A DNA stretch of 33,033 nt, taken from positions 1-33,033 of the forward strand of contig JBJKSB010000060.1 of assembly GCA_046704385.1 (NCBI GenBank), written 5' to 3'. The DNA comes from GH45 sp046704385. Lineage in GTDB: Bacteria > Bacteroidota > Bacteroidia > Bacteroidales > SZUA-534. Of this stretch, positions 1-9,600 are shown piece by piece. The notes under the pieces are model-generated. The model was not told the DNA's origin. It saw only the letters and a list, made by a program, of their open reading frames with translations, and ran no database searches. The position numbers and the translations under genes are program-made. Position 1 is the stretch's first letter. Each line of letters starts with the position of its first letter.

Positions 1-618
1 CAGGACAGCTGCGGAAGGTACTTCCAGGCTTTCAAAATCTAATCCAAATCTTGTGGTTTCTATCTCTTTTCGAGTAAATCGCAGGATAGAAAATAGTTCA
101 TCGTGCAAAGGTTTATGTTCAAGTCTAATGTATGAAGAATGGGCATCCATATAAGTCATACGTTCAAAATCTGAGGCTTGAGAGGTCCAATGAATTCCGG
201 CCTGTAGCTCTTTTGCGCTTTGAGTCATTTTAGCCATAAGTGACGCAGGTAAAGGTGTTGATTCATATGTGCTTCGATTCGTATTTCGCTGGTCAATCCA
301 GTTAGCCAAATAATTATCTCTTACTCCGGGTTTGATTCTAATGCATGCAGCCATATTATCGATATTTTCCGGATTTTTATACTCAACATCAGCAATAAAT
401 CCCTTTGATTCTGCAGATATAACCATATTTTGGATCGCAGCGCCAACGCTAATCCAGGCAAACATACCCAGAACATCAGTAGGTAGCATTCGGGATTTTG
501 CACAGAATACTTCAATAGAATTATGATTCTTACGAAACTCCCAAGGTTGCATATTATCGGCAGATGAAGCCAATGAGGCAGCTTCTACCAGTTCAATAAA
601 TAGTGCATCTGTTATCAT
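1..618 (-). CDS. Nitroreductase-family FMN oxidoreductase (C-terminus outside window)
   Basis: The reading frame is open from an ATG at 616-618 to the window edge, giving 206 visible residues without a stop. The N-terminus carries the nitroreductase-type FMN-site pattern (ASSADNMQPWEF, Q24-P25-W26), and an R-x-T-N-R stretch (R111 to R115) recalls Acg-like nitroreductases. Members of this fold use FMN and NAD(P)H to reduce nitro groups or oxidise ring or azoline substrates; the substrate here cannot be told. The start lies 12 nt after the stop of the 815-residue fusion gene, so it is the last visible gene of the operon that begins at 5080. The C-terminus is missing because the window ends, not because the gene is broken. 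The fold call is good; the sub-family is tentative. Confidence 0.82.
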   Translation of the reverse strand, partial: MITDALFIELVEAASLASSADNMQPWEFRKNHNSIEVFCAKSRMLPTDVLGMFAWISVGAAIQNMVISAESKGFIADVEYKNPENIDNMAACIRIKPGVRDNYLANWIDQRNTNRSTYESTPLPASLMAKMTQSAKELQAGIHWTSQASDFERMTYMDAHSSYIRLEHKPLHDELFSILRFTRKEIETTRFGLDFESLEVPSAAVL

Positions 619-630
619 AATAAATCTTCA

Positions 631-3078
631 TTAATTGTTGTAAATATTCAAAGCACGGAGTGGCCAGTTTGGCGTTCTTATCTTTTTAAATATATCTAAA
701 GCTTGTAAAAGTATTGGCTCCGTGTGTGTAGCCATTAAACTAATGCGCAACATCTCCTGATTTTTTGGAACTGCCGGAGATGTAACCGGGTTTACAAATA
801 TGCCCTCTTTCAATAATTTTTGAAAAGCAGCCAAAGCGATAAGTTCATGATTACAATAAACTGGAATTATTGCACTTCCATGATAATCTATATGATAACC
901 CAAATTTTGGAGGCCACCAGCCAGGTATTTTGCATTTTTTAGCAGTTGATGACGTCGTTCGGGTTCTTCATCAATGATCTCCATTGCCGCTATGACAGCA
1001 GCAATAGCAGACGGTGGAAGGCTTGCAGAGAAAATGTGCGCCCTTGAAGTGTGTTTTAATGTGTCAAGTATTTTACGATCGCCAGCTACAAATCCACCTA
1101 TTGATGCAAAAGATTTGCTAAATGTACCCATAAGCAAATCTACATCTTTTATTAAGCCATAATGCTCAGCAACACCTTTGCCATTGGGACCTATTACCCC
1201 AATTGCATGTGATTCGTCAAGCATTAATCGAGCGTGATACTGTTTGACAAGTTGTATAATATTAGGCAAATCTATTAGAGTACCTTCCATACTAAACAGG
1301 GAATCAGTAACTACTATTTTAGGTTTATCTGCATATTTTTTAAGCGCTGTTTCAAGCGATTTTAAACTGTTATGTTTATATCGAACGAGTTGTGCCCGTG
1401 ATAACACAGCTCCATCAACAAGGCTCGCGTGGTTCCGTTCGTCCATAATTATAATATCGTTACGATTAGCTAATGCAGAAAGCACGCCTACATTGGTTTG
1501 GTAACCAGTCGAAAAAATTAAAGCATCCTGTTTATGCATAAAATCGGCTAATTTGTAAGTAAGCTTTCTGTGGAGATCAAGTGTACCGTTCAGCATTGGG
1601 GACCCTGAACACCCTGTACCAAATTCGTAAATAGCTTCGCATGCTGCATTCATAATTTTGGGGTGGGTTGCCAATCCCAGGTACGCATTGGTTCCCAACA
1701 TGATTATATCTCGGCCATTATGCTTTATTACCGGTTCCTGTGCGCTTTCAAATACAGGGCAAAAAGAGTAAATATCTGCCGCATGTGCAGTATCAGTGCG
1801 GATATATTGCATATGTTTATTAAAAATATCCCGGGATATTTTTGAAGTACTTTGGATAATTTTGTTATCTTTAATTTGAACCCTTTCAAAAGTTAGGCTG
1901 TCTTTAAAAACCCGATGATAATTTTCGGGCTGAGGGATGCTTTTTTGGATCATTTCAACATATATCCTGGTGTATTCAGGCTTTTTAACAGCTTTGATAA
2001 AATATATACATGGATCGAGTTCTGCCCCTATTGAGGTTTTAAAATCATAAGCAGTTATGCCAATATTAAATACTTTCTTTTCCATTTCACAAGCTACCCG
2101 AATTCCTTCAAAAATGTTGTTGGCATATAAATCATAGCGATCGCGAACTTCGTAATCCAAACCTTCTGCTACACCAAATAACTCTTCATCACCAACAAGG
2201 TTAAGCCCATAAGCAACTATTTTACCATTTTGTTTGATGGCAATAACATGACTTCGACCTTTAAGATTAAGAGACATTTTTTCGAAATATGCCGGGGTCA
2301 ATCGCTCATGTTGATAGCCATTCTGTCGTTTGGCAACATTTGTCCACAGCTCAGCCAGACGCTCAGAATATGGGGCATAATCTTCAATAACTTCTACAGT
2401 TATCTCTGGCACCTGCAATTTTGTCCTTTTTTTCTGCACACTGTTTCTTTTCTTCGCCTTGAGTGCAGCCAAATATTCATCAAAGTTTTTCCATCTTAGA
2501 GGTAAGCGTGCAATTGGAAACCCCAGAAGTGATTGGTATCCAAACCGCTCGAGTATTTCAAATTCTTTGTATCTAATGGTCGAAATATCTCGGATAAGAA
2601 TCAATTCAGTATTTTCAAGTTGTGCAATTTCATCAATTTTATTTGTAAGTGCTTGAATAAACTCAACAACGAATGGTTGAAAAACTTCAATTGTTGTTCC
2701 AAGTGAAGCTATATGGCCGATCTCGAGGATATGCATATCCATGAAATCGGGCTTCCAGGTTTTTACAGTAGCAATAACTTCAGGAGGGTACATATTGGCC
2801 ATTCTGGCGAGATCAACTGATATTGAAAAGCAATAGGCTATTCCTATCGGTTGTATCCCAATATACCCAATTATATAATAAGGATGAATATCATTTATGT
2901 GAGAATATTCAATTGCCTTCAGATGTTCAATTTCCAATCCTACAGCTTTTCTATTTACGAAACGTTCCCATACTGAAACAGGTATTTCATTTATGGTTCG
3001 ATATAATTCAATACGAATCACAATATTAGCCCCACAACCAATTTGGGAACCTGGAACCACATTCTCTCTTACTTGCAT
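631..3078 (-). CDS. Fusion protein: acyltransferase-like domain + PLP alpha-oxoamine synthase
   Basis: This is an 815-residue protein in two parts. Residues about 25-395 resemble GNAT/FemAB-like acyltransferases; the basic segment FDEYLAALKAKKRNSV (199-214) is typical of that group. Residues about 430-800 are a complete alpha-oxoamine synthase (class II aminotransferase fold: KBL, BioF, SPT, HemA relatives). It has DERNH (H550), DESH (D621, H624), the PLP lysine in GTFSKSFAS (K655) and the C-terminal LRISLMATHT segment. Known enzymes of this family condense an amino acid with an acyl thioester, losing CO2, to give an alpha-amino ketone. Normal synthases are about 390-420 residues, so the N-terminal half is a true extension. 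The gene lies 49 nt after the ICMT-like gene and 12 nt before the nitroreductase. The amino acid and acyl substrates are unknown. A sphingolipid- or sulfonolipid-type first step or a secondary-metabolite step are the main alternatives. Confidence 0.88.
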   Translation of the reverse strand: MQVRENVVPGSQIGCGANIVIRIELYRTINEIPVSVWERFVNRKAVGLEIEHLKAIEYSHINDIHPYYIIGYIGIQPIGIAYCFSISVDLARMANMYPPEVIATVKTWKPDFMDMHILEIGHIASLGTTIEVFQPFVVEFIQALTNKIDEIAQLENTELILIRDISTIRYKEFEILERFGYQSLLGFPIARLPLRWKNFDEYLAALKAKKRNSVQKKRTKLQVPEITVEVIEDYAPYSERLAELWTNVAKRQNGYQHERLTPAYFEKMSLNLKGRSHVIAIKQNGKIVAYGLNLVGDEELFGVAEGLDYEVRDRYDLYANNIFEGIRVACEMEKKVFNIGITAYDFKTSIGAELDPCIYFIKAVKKPEYTRIYVEMIQKSIPQPENYHRVFKDSLTFERVQIKDNKIIQSTSKISRDIFNKHMQYIRTDTAHAADIYSFCPVFESAQEPVIKHNGRDIIMLGTNAYLGLATHPKIMNAACEAIYEFGTGCSGSPMLNGTLDLHRKLTYKLADFMHKQDALIFSTGYQTNVGVLSALANRNDIIIMDERNHASLVDGAVLSRAQLVRYKHNSLKSLETALKKYADKPKIVVTDSLFSMEGTLIDLPNIIQLVKQYHARLMLDESHAIGVIGPNGKGVAEHYGLIKDVDLLMGTFSKSFASIGGFVAGDRKILDTLKHTSRAHIFSASLPPSAIAAVIAAMEIIDEEPERRHQLLKNAKYLAGGLQNLGYHIDYHGSAIIPVYCNHELIALAAFQKLLKEGIFVNPVTSPAVPKNQEMLRISLMATHTEPILLQALDIFKKIRTPNWPLRALNIYNN

Positions 3079-3127
3079 TTTGTTTTTATAAATTTATGGT
3101 CAAAAACCTAATCAAACCTGTTTATTA

Positions 3128-3643
3128 TTAGACACCTTTGGGTTGTGTCGATTTTTTAAATTGTTTGATTCTGAATTTTGGGAATGGTATAATTTCGTTT
3201 ACTTCTTCTTTGTATTTTATATATGCTTCACCAAAATTTCTGGCCAAAACAATGTTTTCTCCATGAATGGATATTTTGAAATTTATATAGAGTACTACAG
3301 CAATTGATCCTATCATGGCTGAATAATAGATTAATCCCAATCCTGGAATAATAAAGACGATTATTGAAGCATAAATTGGATTCCTGCAAATACTATAGGT
3401 TCCACGGGTAATTAAAATCCCTTTTTTGAAATTTCTTAAAAATGTAATTGCCGATGCCAAATAAAAAATAATGCCAATTCCAATCCAGGCCAACCCAATA
3501 CGATAAAACCAAAGATTATTCAGAAACTGGAGCTTAAGAAACTGCTGATCCTTTTGCATAATCAGAACAGTTAAAATTAAATAGGGTAGCGAGATTAAAG
3601 CTAATTTTGGTCCTATCCCGCCATACGTCATTTTTGTATTCAT
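3128..3643 (-). CDS. ICMT/PEMT-like integral membrane methyltransferase
   Basis: The 171-residue protein has about four hydrophobic segments and the C-terminal signature of isoprenylcysteine carboxyl methyltransferase-like enzymes: a G-x-Y motif followed by RNPIY (87-91), a conserved Glu (E129), FGEAYIKY (137-144) and a closing IIPFP. Family members bind S-adenosylmethionine in the membrane and methylate carboxyl, amino or hydroxyl groups of lipophilic substrates. It is the third gene of the operon, 19 nt after the Cys-rich gene and 49 nt before the synthase fusion. This suggests that the operon product is lipophilic or membrane-associated, which is an inference. ATG at 3643 is used; ATG four codons later (MTYGG) is also possible. 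Confidence 0.85.
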   Translation of the reverse strand: MNTKMTYGGIGPKLALISLPYLILTVLIMQKDQQFLKLQFLNNLWFYRIGLAWIGIGIIFYLASAITFLRNFKKGILITRGTYSICRNPIYASIIVFIIPGLGLIYYSAMIGSIAVVLYINFKISIHGENIVLARNFGEAYIKYKEEVNEIIPFPKFRIKQFKKSTQPKGV

Positions 3644-3662
3644 TTAATTTCAAATTATTTGA

Positions 3663-4235
3663 TTAAACATGTACCAAAAAATGGCAGGTTTTTCCACCTC
3701 TTCGTAAACTTTCAACTATATCAACTTTAAAGGGTCGGTTCATAGCGGTTTCAAAAATAGTTTGATGTGTCATTCTGGTACATTCGCAATGCAGATCGTG
3801 AGGCTGGGGTTCACGAATTTTAGCTGCGGGGCAGTAACATTGTTTCGACACCTCTCCATAACGAATATGAACGGTATCTCCCTCTTTCCACACTTCAAAA
3901 TTCTCACTGTAGGCTGCAATAAGATTATCAAGATCACCTTTCCCCTTTTCCGCTATGTCCTGTTTGAATTTATACCGGTTGAAACATCCTTTACCGCAAC
4001 CTTCAATTAAATGAACGCGTGTAGGTTCATCGAGCTCTTTATCCATGGTTTCGAGTAAATCGCGAACCCAGTTCATAATAAATTCTTTTTCTTGTTTTAC
4101 TGTTTTTAACTCATCCTCCGGATTGGTCTCCTGGAATTTTAACGGAGTTAAATTGGAACCCATACTTAGCATTGGTATGGCTCCGCTGCATACTCCAAAT
4201 GCCAAAAGGCTTTTAACACATGATCTTCTATCCAT
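3663..4235 (-). CDS. Cys-rich exported protein of unknown function (Tat-like signal)
   Basis: This 190-residue protein is not matched to a named family with confidence. The N-terminus MDRRSCVKSLLAFGVCSGAI has a twin arginine followed by a hydrophobic stretch, resembling a Tat signal, so export of a folded or metal-loaded protein is possible. Seven cysteines in the mature part are arranged as C80-x3-C84, C133-x-C135, C150-x-C152 and C184, a pattern that could hold a metal or Fe-S cluster. The end (FKVDIVESLRRGGKTCHFLV) vaguely resembles the closing strand of V4R or ATC-hydrolase-type domains; this is only an impression. It sits between two methyltransferase genes with gaps of 29 and 19 nt, so it is very likely co-expressed with the biosynthetic genes. 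Confidence 0.75.
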   Translation of the reverse strand: MDRRSCVKSLLAFGVCSGAIPMLSMGSNLTPLKFQETNPEDELKTVKQEKEFIMNWVRDLLETMDKELDEPTRVHLIEGCGKGCFNRYKFKQDIAEKGKGDLDNLIAAYSENFEVWKEGDTVHIRYGEVSKQCYCPAAKIREPQPHDLHCECTRMTHQTIFETAMNRPFKVDIVESLRRGGKTCHFLVHV

Positions 4236-4264
4236 AATTGTAGTTATTTAGTTAGTGAAAGTTT

Positions 4265-5080
4265 TTAATCAATTTGTAAATGAAGGATATACTGAATCTT
4301 TAGAAAATCAGAAATGGCTCCTATAATCCTGTTCCTGACGGAGAGGTTTAAATTTTTCTGCTTATAGGTTTCATAAACCCCAATCAGCTTTATGCGCTTG
4401 TCCCAGGAAAGAATATGTTCTTTGTTTTTCAATGCCCATTTCATTAGCGATTCCTCACCAAAACCAGCTTTAATAATTATATTGTTTGCAACCTTTAAAC
4501 CTGTAGCTGAGGTAACATCAAAGAGAAGTTCTGAGGAAGGAAACCGGTTCACAAGGGATATTAAAAATTCTCTAATTAATGCTTCCTCAAAATAGCAAAA
4601 CACACCCGATGAAATAAAGAGGATCTCATTTTTTGGATTAATTTCGTCGAACCATTGGGTGTTAAAAAATGAACCGGCAATAAACTTTCGATTATCGTTT
4701 TCAATAAAGAACTTTCGTTTTAATTCTATAACATCAGGAAGGTCGAGCTCATACCATTTTACCGAACTGTTTATCGCTCGTTCAAAATAGGTATCCATTC
4801 CACAGCCAATATTAACAATGGTTCCGTTAGGGTGTGCGATGATAAACTTGTTTATAATCTGGTCGTACGTTTTACAACGCGATATCCAGGAAATAATGTT
4901 AATATTTTCAAGATTCTGGTTAAAAGCGGTGAAATCATAATCAATAGATTCAATTATTTCAACCGCTTTGTTATCAATTAATAAAGGCATATTCTTTTGC
5001 GTTTCCATGGCCCTGGCCCATAAGGGCATAAAAAGGGTTTGCTGCAGCTGACCTAGTGATACTTTAATTTTAGCTGTCAT
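4265..5080 (-). CDS. Class I SAM-dependent methyltransferase, leucine carboxyl methyltransferase (LCM) family
   Basis: The 271-residue soluble protein has a Rossmann-type SAM-binding motif, IVNIGCGMDTYFER (88-101), followed by the acidic strand YELDLPDVIELK (110-121). Together these are characteristic of the LCM/TcmP-like branch, which includes many polyketide and small-molecule O-methyltransferases. The N-terminal segment (MPLWARAMETQKN) also fits this branch. It is the first gene of the minus-strand operon that continues to the window edge, with only 29 nt to the next gene. A natural-product tailoring role is inferred from family and context; the methyl acceptor is unknown. Confidence 0.87.
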   Translation of the reverse strand: MTAKIKVSLGQLQQTLFMPLWARAMETQKNMPLLIDNKAVEIIESIDYDFTAFNQNLENINIISWISRCKTYDQIINKFIIAHPNGTIVNIGCGMDTYFERAINSSVKWYELDLPDVIELKRKFFIENDNRKFIAGSFFNTQWFDEINPKNEILFISSGVFCYFEEALIREFLISLVNRFPSSELLFDVTSATGLKVANNIIIKAGFGEESLMKWALKNKEHILSWDKRIKLIGVYETYKQKNLNLSVRNRIIGAISDFLKIQYILHLQID

Positions 5081-5224
5081 ATTTATTAATGATTAAGAAT
5101 CAACAAAATGAATTCTGATAACTTGCTTTTATTAACTGTTTTGTCTTGCATAAATTTTAGCGAATTGCGGTAACAAAAATAGGATGCCGAAAGGACCAAA
5201 TCGCCCCGGAACATGTAACCGAAC

Positions 5225-5232
5225 CAAATTTA
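5225..5232 (-). promoter_or_regulatory. Possible -7 promoter element for the biosynthetic operon
   Basis: On the minus strand this octamer reads TAAATTTG, an exact match to the Bacteroidota -7 consensus TAnnTTTG. It lies about 145 nt upstream of the methyltransferase start at 5080. No TTTG -33 element sits 17-23 nt further upstream, so initiation would need an activator (for example the adjacent AraC-type protein) or the match is chance. The rest of 5081-5369 shows no gene. Confidence 0.25.
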
Positions 5233-5369
5233 TTTATTTTTATTAATACTTGATAATCAGTAAAATATGAGTTTGAAAGTGCGTTTACCGATGGCTGTAC
5301 TCCATTTAAATGCAAAGAATTGAAACTAGCGGATGAAAATTTATCTATATCAGTGTGGAATTCACCGTA

Positions 5370-6488
5370 TCAGGCAATGGGTAAAGATTTTTGATATTCA
5401 GTTGGGGTTTGCCCCGTTATTTTCTTAAAGGTAGTATTGAAGGTTGTTTTTGAATTGAATCCTGATTCCCAAAAAATATCGAAAATAGTCCGTTTATTGC
5501 CTGGATTATTTGACAAAAGAGATTTTGCATGTTCAATTCGGTATGAATTAACAAAGTCGAAGAAATTTTGTCCTCTAATATCATTAATAGCCTGGGAAAG
5601 ATGCCGTTCGCTTACTTTAATTCCGGATGCCAGTTCTTTGAGTGTTAATTTGGATCTCCTGTAGATTTGAGTTTCAGTAACAAATAGGTTCAGTTTGGCC
5701 ATAAGCTCCATAGCTTCGTAACGGCTCAGGCTTGAGTACCAGTATTTCTCTTTTTTGTCGTTTATCTGAACCAGGTTTGGAGATGTTATTGTAACAAAAA
5801 AAAGTATGGAGTAGAAAAACAGGAAAGCAACATAACTTATGAGGAAGGTACTGTATTCCAAAGAAATATTGAGGTATCCTATAAATTTGACAATAATGGA
5901 TATAATACAGGCTCCCAGAAAAGTAAAGATGGCCAGCCTAATCCACATATCATATTCAGGTTTTACGTTGATCAGTTTTTGAACTCTCTTTCGATACGCG
6001 GAATATTTTATAATTACAATAACATTATAAATTATTATCTGGATACTAAATATAACATCAAGAACGCGTATTATTTTATAAAAACCTGATTGTGGTTCGA
6101 GGAGTTTAAGCTTTTCATCTGCTCCAAAAAAGTAAAAATATCTCGACATTATAAACAGAACCACTAAAAAGGGAACAAAATGAAGCCAGTTATACGATTT
6201 TATCCTAAAACGGGAATCGATTAACGAACTAATGAAAAAATAATAAAGAACCACCCAGGCAAAAATAATAGGATAGCCCGTAAAGTAGAGATTTACATAA
6301 TCTGGCAGAAGATAATCTTTTAAAAAGAAAAAACTGGTATTAACAATGCCTATTATCTGACAGGCCAGGTAAATTCCGAGCAATACATTTGAATAGATAT
6401 GACGGCCTTTATAAAATAGAAATGCTGTAAAAAAAAGCAATATAAAAATCATTAGTGACGATACTACAACAAAAGAATTTACAACCAT
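5370..6488 (-). CDS. AraC-family regulator with seven-TM membrane sensor domain
   Basis: The protein has 372 residues. The first ~235 form seven hydrophobic segments (about 8-27, 34-55, 66-92, 101-120, 140-163, 180-202, 212-235). A linker is followed by an AraC/XylS double helix-turn-helix (about 275-369), whose LTLKELASGIKVSERHLSQA and TIFDIFWESGFNSKTTF stretches match the two helices. Such proteins anchor the DNA-binding domain at the inner membrane, so the signal is probably sensed in or near the membrane. It ends 289 nt upstream of the methyltransferase operon in the same direction, which makes that operon the obvious target by proximity. The ligand is unknown. Confidence 0.9.
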   Translation of the reverse strand: MVVNSFVVVSSLMIFILLFFTAFLFYKGRHIYSNVLLGIYLACQIIGIVNTSFFFLKDYLLPDYVNLYFTGYPIIFAWVVLYYFFISSLIDSRFRIKSYNWLHFVPFLVVLFIMSRYFYFFGADEKLKLLEPQSGFYKIIRVLDVIFSIQIIIYNVIVIIKYSAYRKRVQKLINVKPEYDMWIRLAIFTFLGACIISIIVKFIGYLNISLEYSTFLISYVAFLFFYSILFFVTITSPNLVQINDKKEKYWYSSLSRYEAMELMAKLNLFVTETQIYRRSKLTLKELASGIKVSERHLSQAINDIRGQNFFDFVNSYRIEHAKSLLSNNPGNKRTIFDIFWESGFNSKTTFNTTFKKITGQTPTEYQKSLPIA

Positions 6489-6680
6489 CTCCTAACTAAT
6501 TTTAATTTGATATCTTTTTAGTAAAAGTAATATTTTGAAACTAACTTACCCATGTTATTGTCGCCAACGTTGGTGTTAGGCTATGTGGTGTTGTTTATCT
6601 CTAAATGTTTATTTTAATTCCAAAAGAGCTGTAGCTCAATGATAACGAAATTATTTCAAATTTCATACATTATAATTGTT

Positions 6681-9600
6681 TTAATAGATGCCAAGAAATT
6701 TCTTTGGAATATCATGGGCCATGTTTTTCATTTGTTGATCGGAAAATACACCGGGCTCTACAAAATGTTTATAATAATCACTAAATTCAATCTTATTGAG
6801 CATATTTAAAAAGAAGTCTGATCCGTACATTATTTTTTTGATTACCGGATCCTGGGTATCAAAATATTCCGTTTTTATTTCTTTTAAGAGATTCTTGTCT
6901 ACCATGCAGGACAAATCGGTATATACATTTGAATATTTATTCATTAACTCGGCTATTTTGGTACGCCAAGCAGGAGATTCGCCTCCGAAATGAGCCAGGC
7001 ATATTTTTAAACCGGAGTATTTTTCAAGTACTTTGCGCCATATTTCAGGATGATTTAATACATGAGCCCTTTCCCTTACAGCTTCAGCAAAACCTCCATC
7101 AATAATACTTGAATCAAAAATAATTTTAGTGGGTTGTTCATAATGTACAAGTTCCGGTTTTTTAGCTTCACTATCGTAAAGGCATATGTCGCCCCATACT
7201 TCCAGGTCCATGGTAAAGGTTGAAAAACCGGCGTTTGAGCAATGTGCCATAACGGGTATATCATTCTCAATACAAAAACTATATAAGCTTTTCCCGTTTA
7301 CAAACTTTTGTTTATCATCAAATAAATTAGGATCAGTAGGAGAGTATCCATTCGGAGCATAAAGCTTAATGCCATGAAAGGTTTTTCCTTTGCCAACATT
7401 TTCTTCAATTATTTTGCCCATGCCATCGCGTCGGGGATCAACCGCCAGGAAAGGAAATATATTATTGCCATACCTGACCTTTAAACCAATGAGTTCATCC
7501 AGCTGTTTGGTATAACCATTTACCGTTTCCTTTCTTAAGTTTAGGTTCGATACTTTTAAAAGCTGAATACAGGCTTTTATTATCTTTAACATCTTTACAC
7601 TTTCTTCATTTTCAACCAACGAACCATAATAGATAATTTCGTTGTTTTTTTCAAACCGGTCTATCAGTTTGTCAATATCTTCTTTAAATGCTTTAAGTTT
7701 TGCTTTAAACTCACTTTCCGTGATCGAAATCTGGGTATCAATATTGTGATCGTAATACTTATTTCTGAAAGTCATTTCAAGATCGAACATAAGTGGAATG
7801 TACCTGTAAACATTTGATTTCAGCTTGTAGTATTCATCCTCTAAATTATTAATCATTTGATAGCTGGTTTTATTAAGCGCAAAATATTTGATAATATTTT
7901 TAGCCACCGACCCGGTTTCACCAGTAGTTTCGGTTGTTGCGTATTTGGTTATATCCGGAATCTCAGGCAGCTTATCGCTCCTGTCTTTTAATTTTTTGTA
8001 ATTGAGAAAATCCTGGATCAGGAGCAATAGAATTCTTCCGCTTATTATTTCACGGCCAAATAAATGGCAGTGGGCATCAAAAAAGTCTTCACTTTCGGCT
8101 TCCTGGATCGTTTTTAATTCATCTGTTTCAAAGAAGAATTTTATGAGCTTAGCCTGGGCATCCTTATGGTTTATGCACGAACCATGAATGGCCGGTATCA
8201 TTTCATCTCTGAATTTTGCAGGATTATATCCGGGAATGGCACAAAAATTAGCCGGAACAATATACTGGTTACGGGTGCCTACTACCCAGTCGTTTTCTTC
8301 GCCAAGAATTTTTCGGGTAATAGCATCAACCGTTCTGGCACCCATTTTAGCAAAAATTTTTACCAGCTTTTTCCAGTCTTTATCATCTATAATTTGTTCA
8401 TCGTAATCATCAACAATCGGCAGGTATAATGTATCTTTTCGGGCGGGTGGGGTATTCATAATATTCAACAAGGCCGGGTTGCCGGGTGTCATGACCTGGC
8501 ATCCGGGTTGTTTCAGAAAAAATTCGGCTGAATGTTGCGCTAACGATGCTATTATAGCCTGGGCTTGCATATGGGTCGTTTTAAAAATATATTTTAATAC
8601 GGTTAAGAATTTGGCCACGTATTTTCCAATCGTAAAATATTGAACCCCGTTGGCTGAAGCAATAAGCGCTGCTTTACCTACTTTAATCTGCTCACAATTT
8701 GCCAGGTTGGCCAAATACTGAACCAACAATCCTCCCTGGCTGGTTCCGATAAAATCTACCTCATGCACAAATGGTTTTATGTTTAGTTCATTCAGACGGT
8801 TTAACAAAACAGCAATATTACCTTCGGCACCATAAAATACAGTAGGGTGATCGAATCCGAGTATTTGTTCAAACCCTTTAGGATTGTCTCTTTTTAACAG
8901 CGATTTTAACCAGGTACTGTTTTTCCCGTAAAGTTTTCCGAACGATCCCTCTGTTGACCCAAAAGTACCGTGCATTAAAAACAAAGTTTTCTTTGCAGGA
9001 TCAATGTTTGTAGTTGTTGCATCAGTAAAGTCATTCGCATTAGCGTCGAACACCAGTAAACGATGATCTTTTACGATTTTTATTAAGTTATTCTGATCTT
9101 GTTTTGCCAGTTCTTGGTGAACTTTTTCGATGATATGACTGCTGGTTTCCCGGATAAAGCTATTCTGAAAACTATGATCTTCACTGTTTCGTTTAAAAGT
9201 TATCACCTTAACGATAAAAGACTTTGGCTTTTTGGTAGTCCCTAATTTATAAAAGCCCGGAGTACCGGTAATTTCTTCAACTTCCTTTTGAGGAACAATA
9301 TCAAATAAGTAGGTAAGTCTGTCACGAACATTGGTATAGTTGCCATCGGTTGCCTGTGGTAAAATATATTCAATGGCGGTTTTTTTGTTCTTTGAGTTTC
9401 TGTCCGACTGGTAAAAAACCACGGCACCTTCGTTCTGCTGCAACATTATGTCTAAACGAATCGACGGAATTTCCTCCAAAGTAAAGCTTTCAGGAAATTC
9501 AAAATCGACATGCTCAAATGAGACAAACCGTTCTTTAATAGCATCGGTTTCAAGTTTCAAATTGGGAAAACATTCTTTTATTAACTCAATTTCTTCCTGT

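Noticed and set aside
6561..6581. GTTAGGC next to the palindrome CCAACGTTGG, resembling an integron attC core site
   Set aside because: No matching GCCTAAC arm or attC-like folding within about 140 nt and no integron integrase or cassette array in the window.
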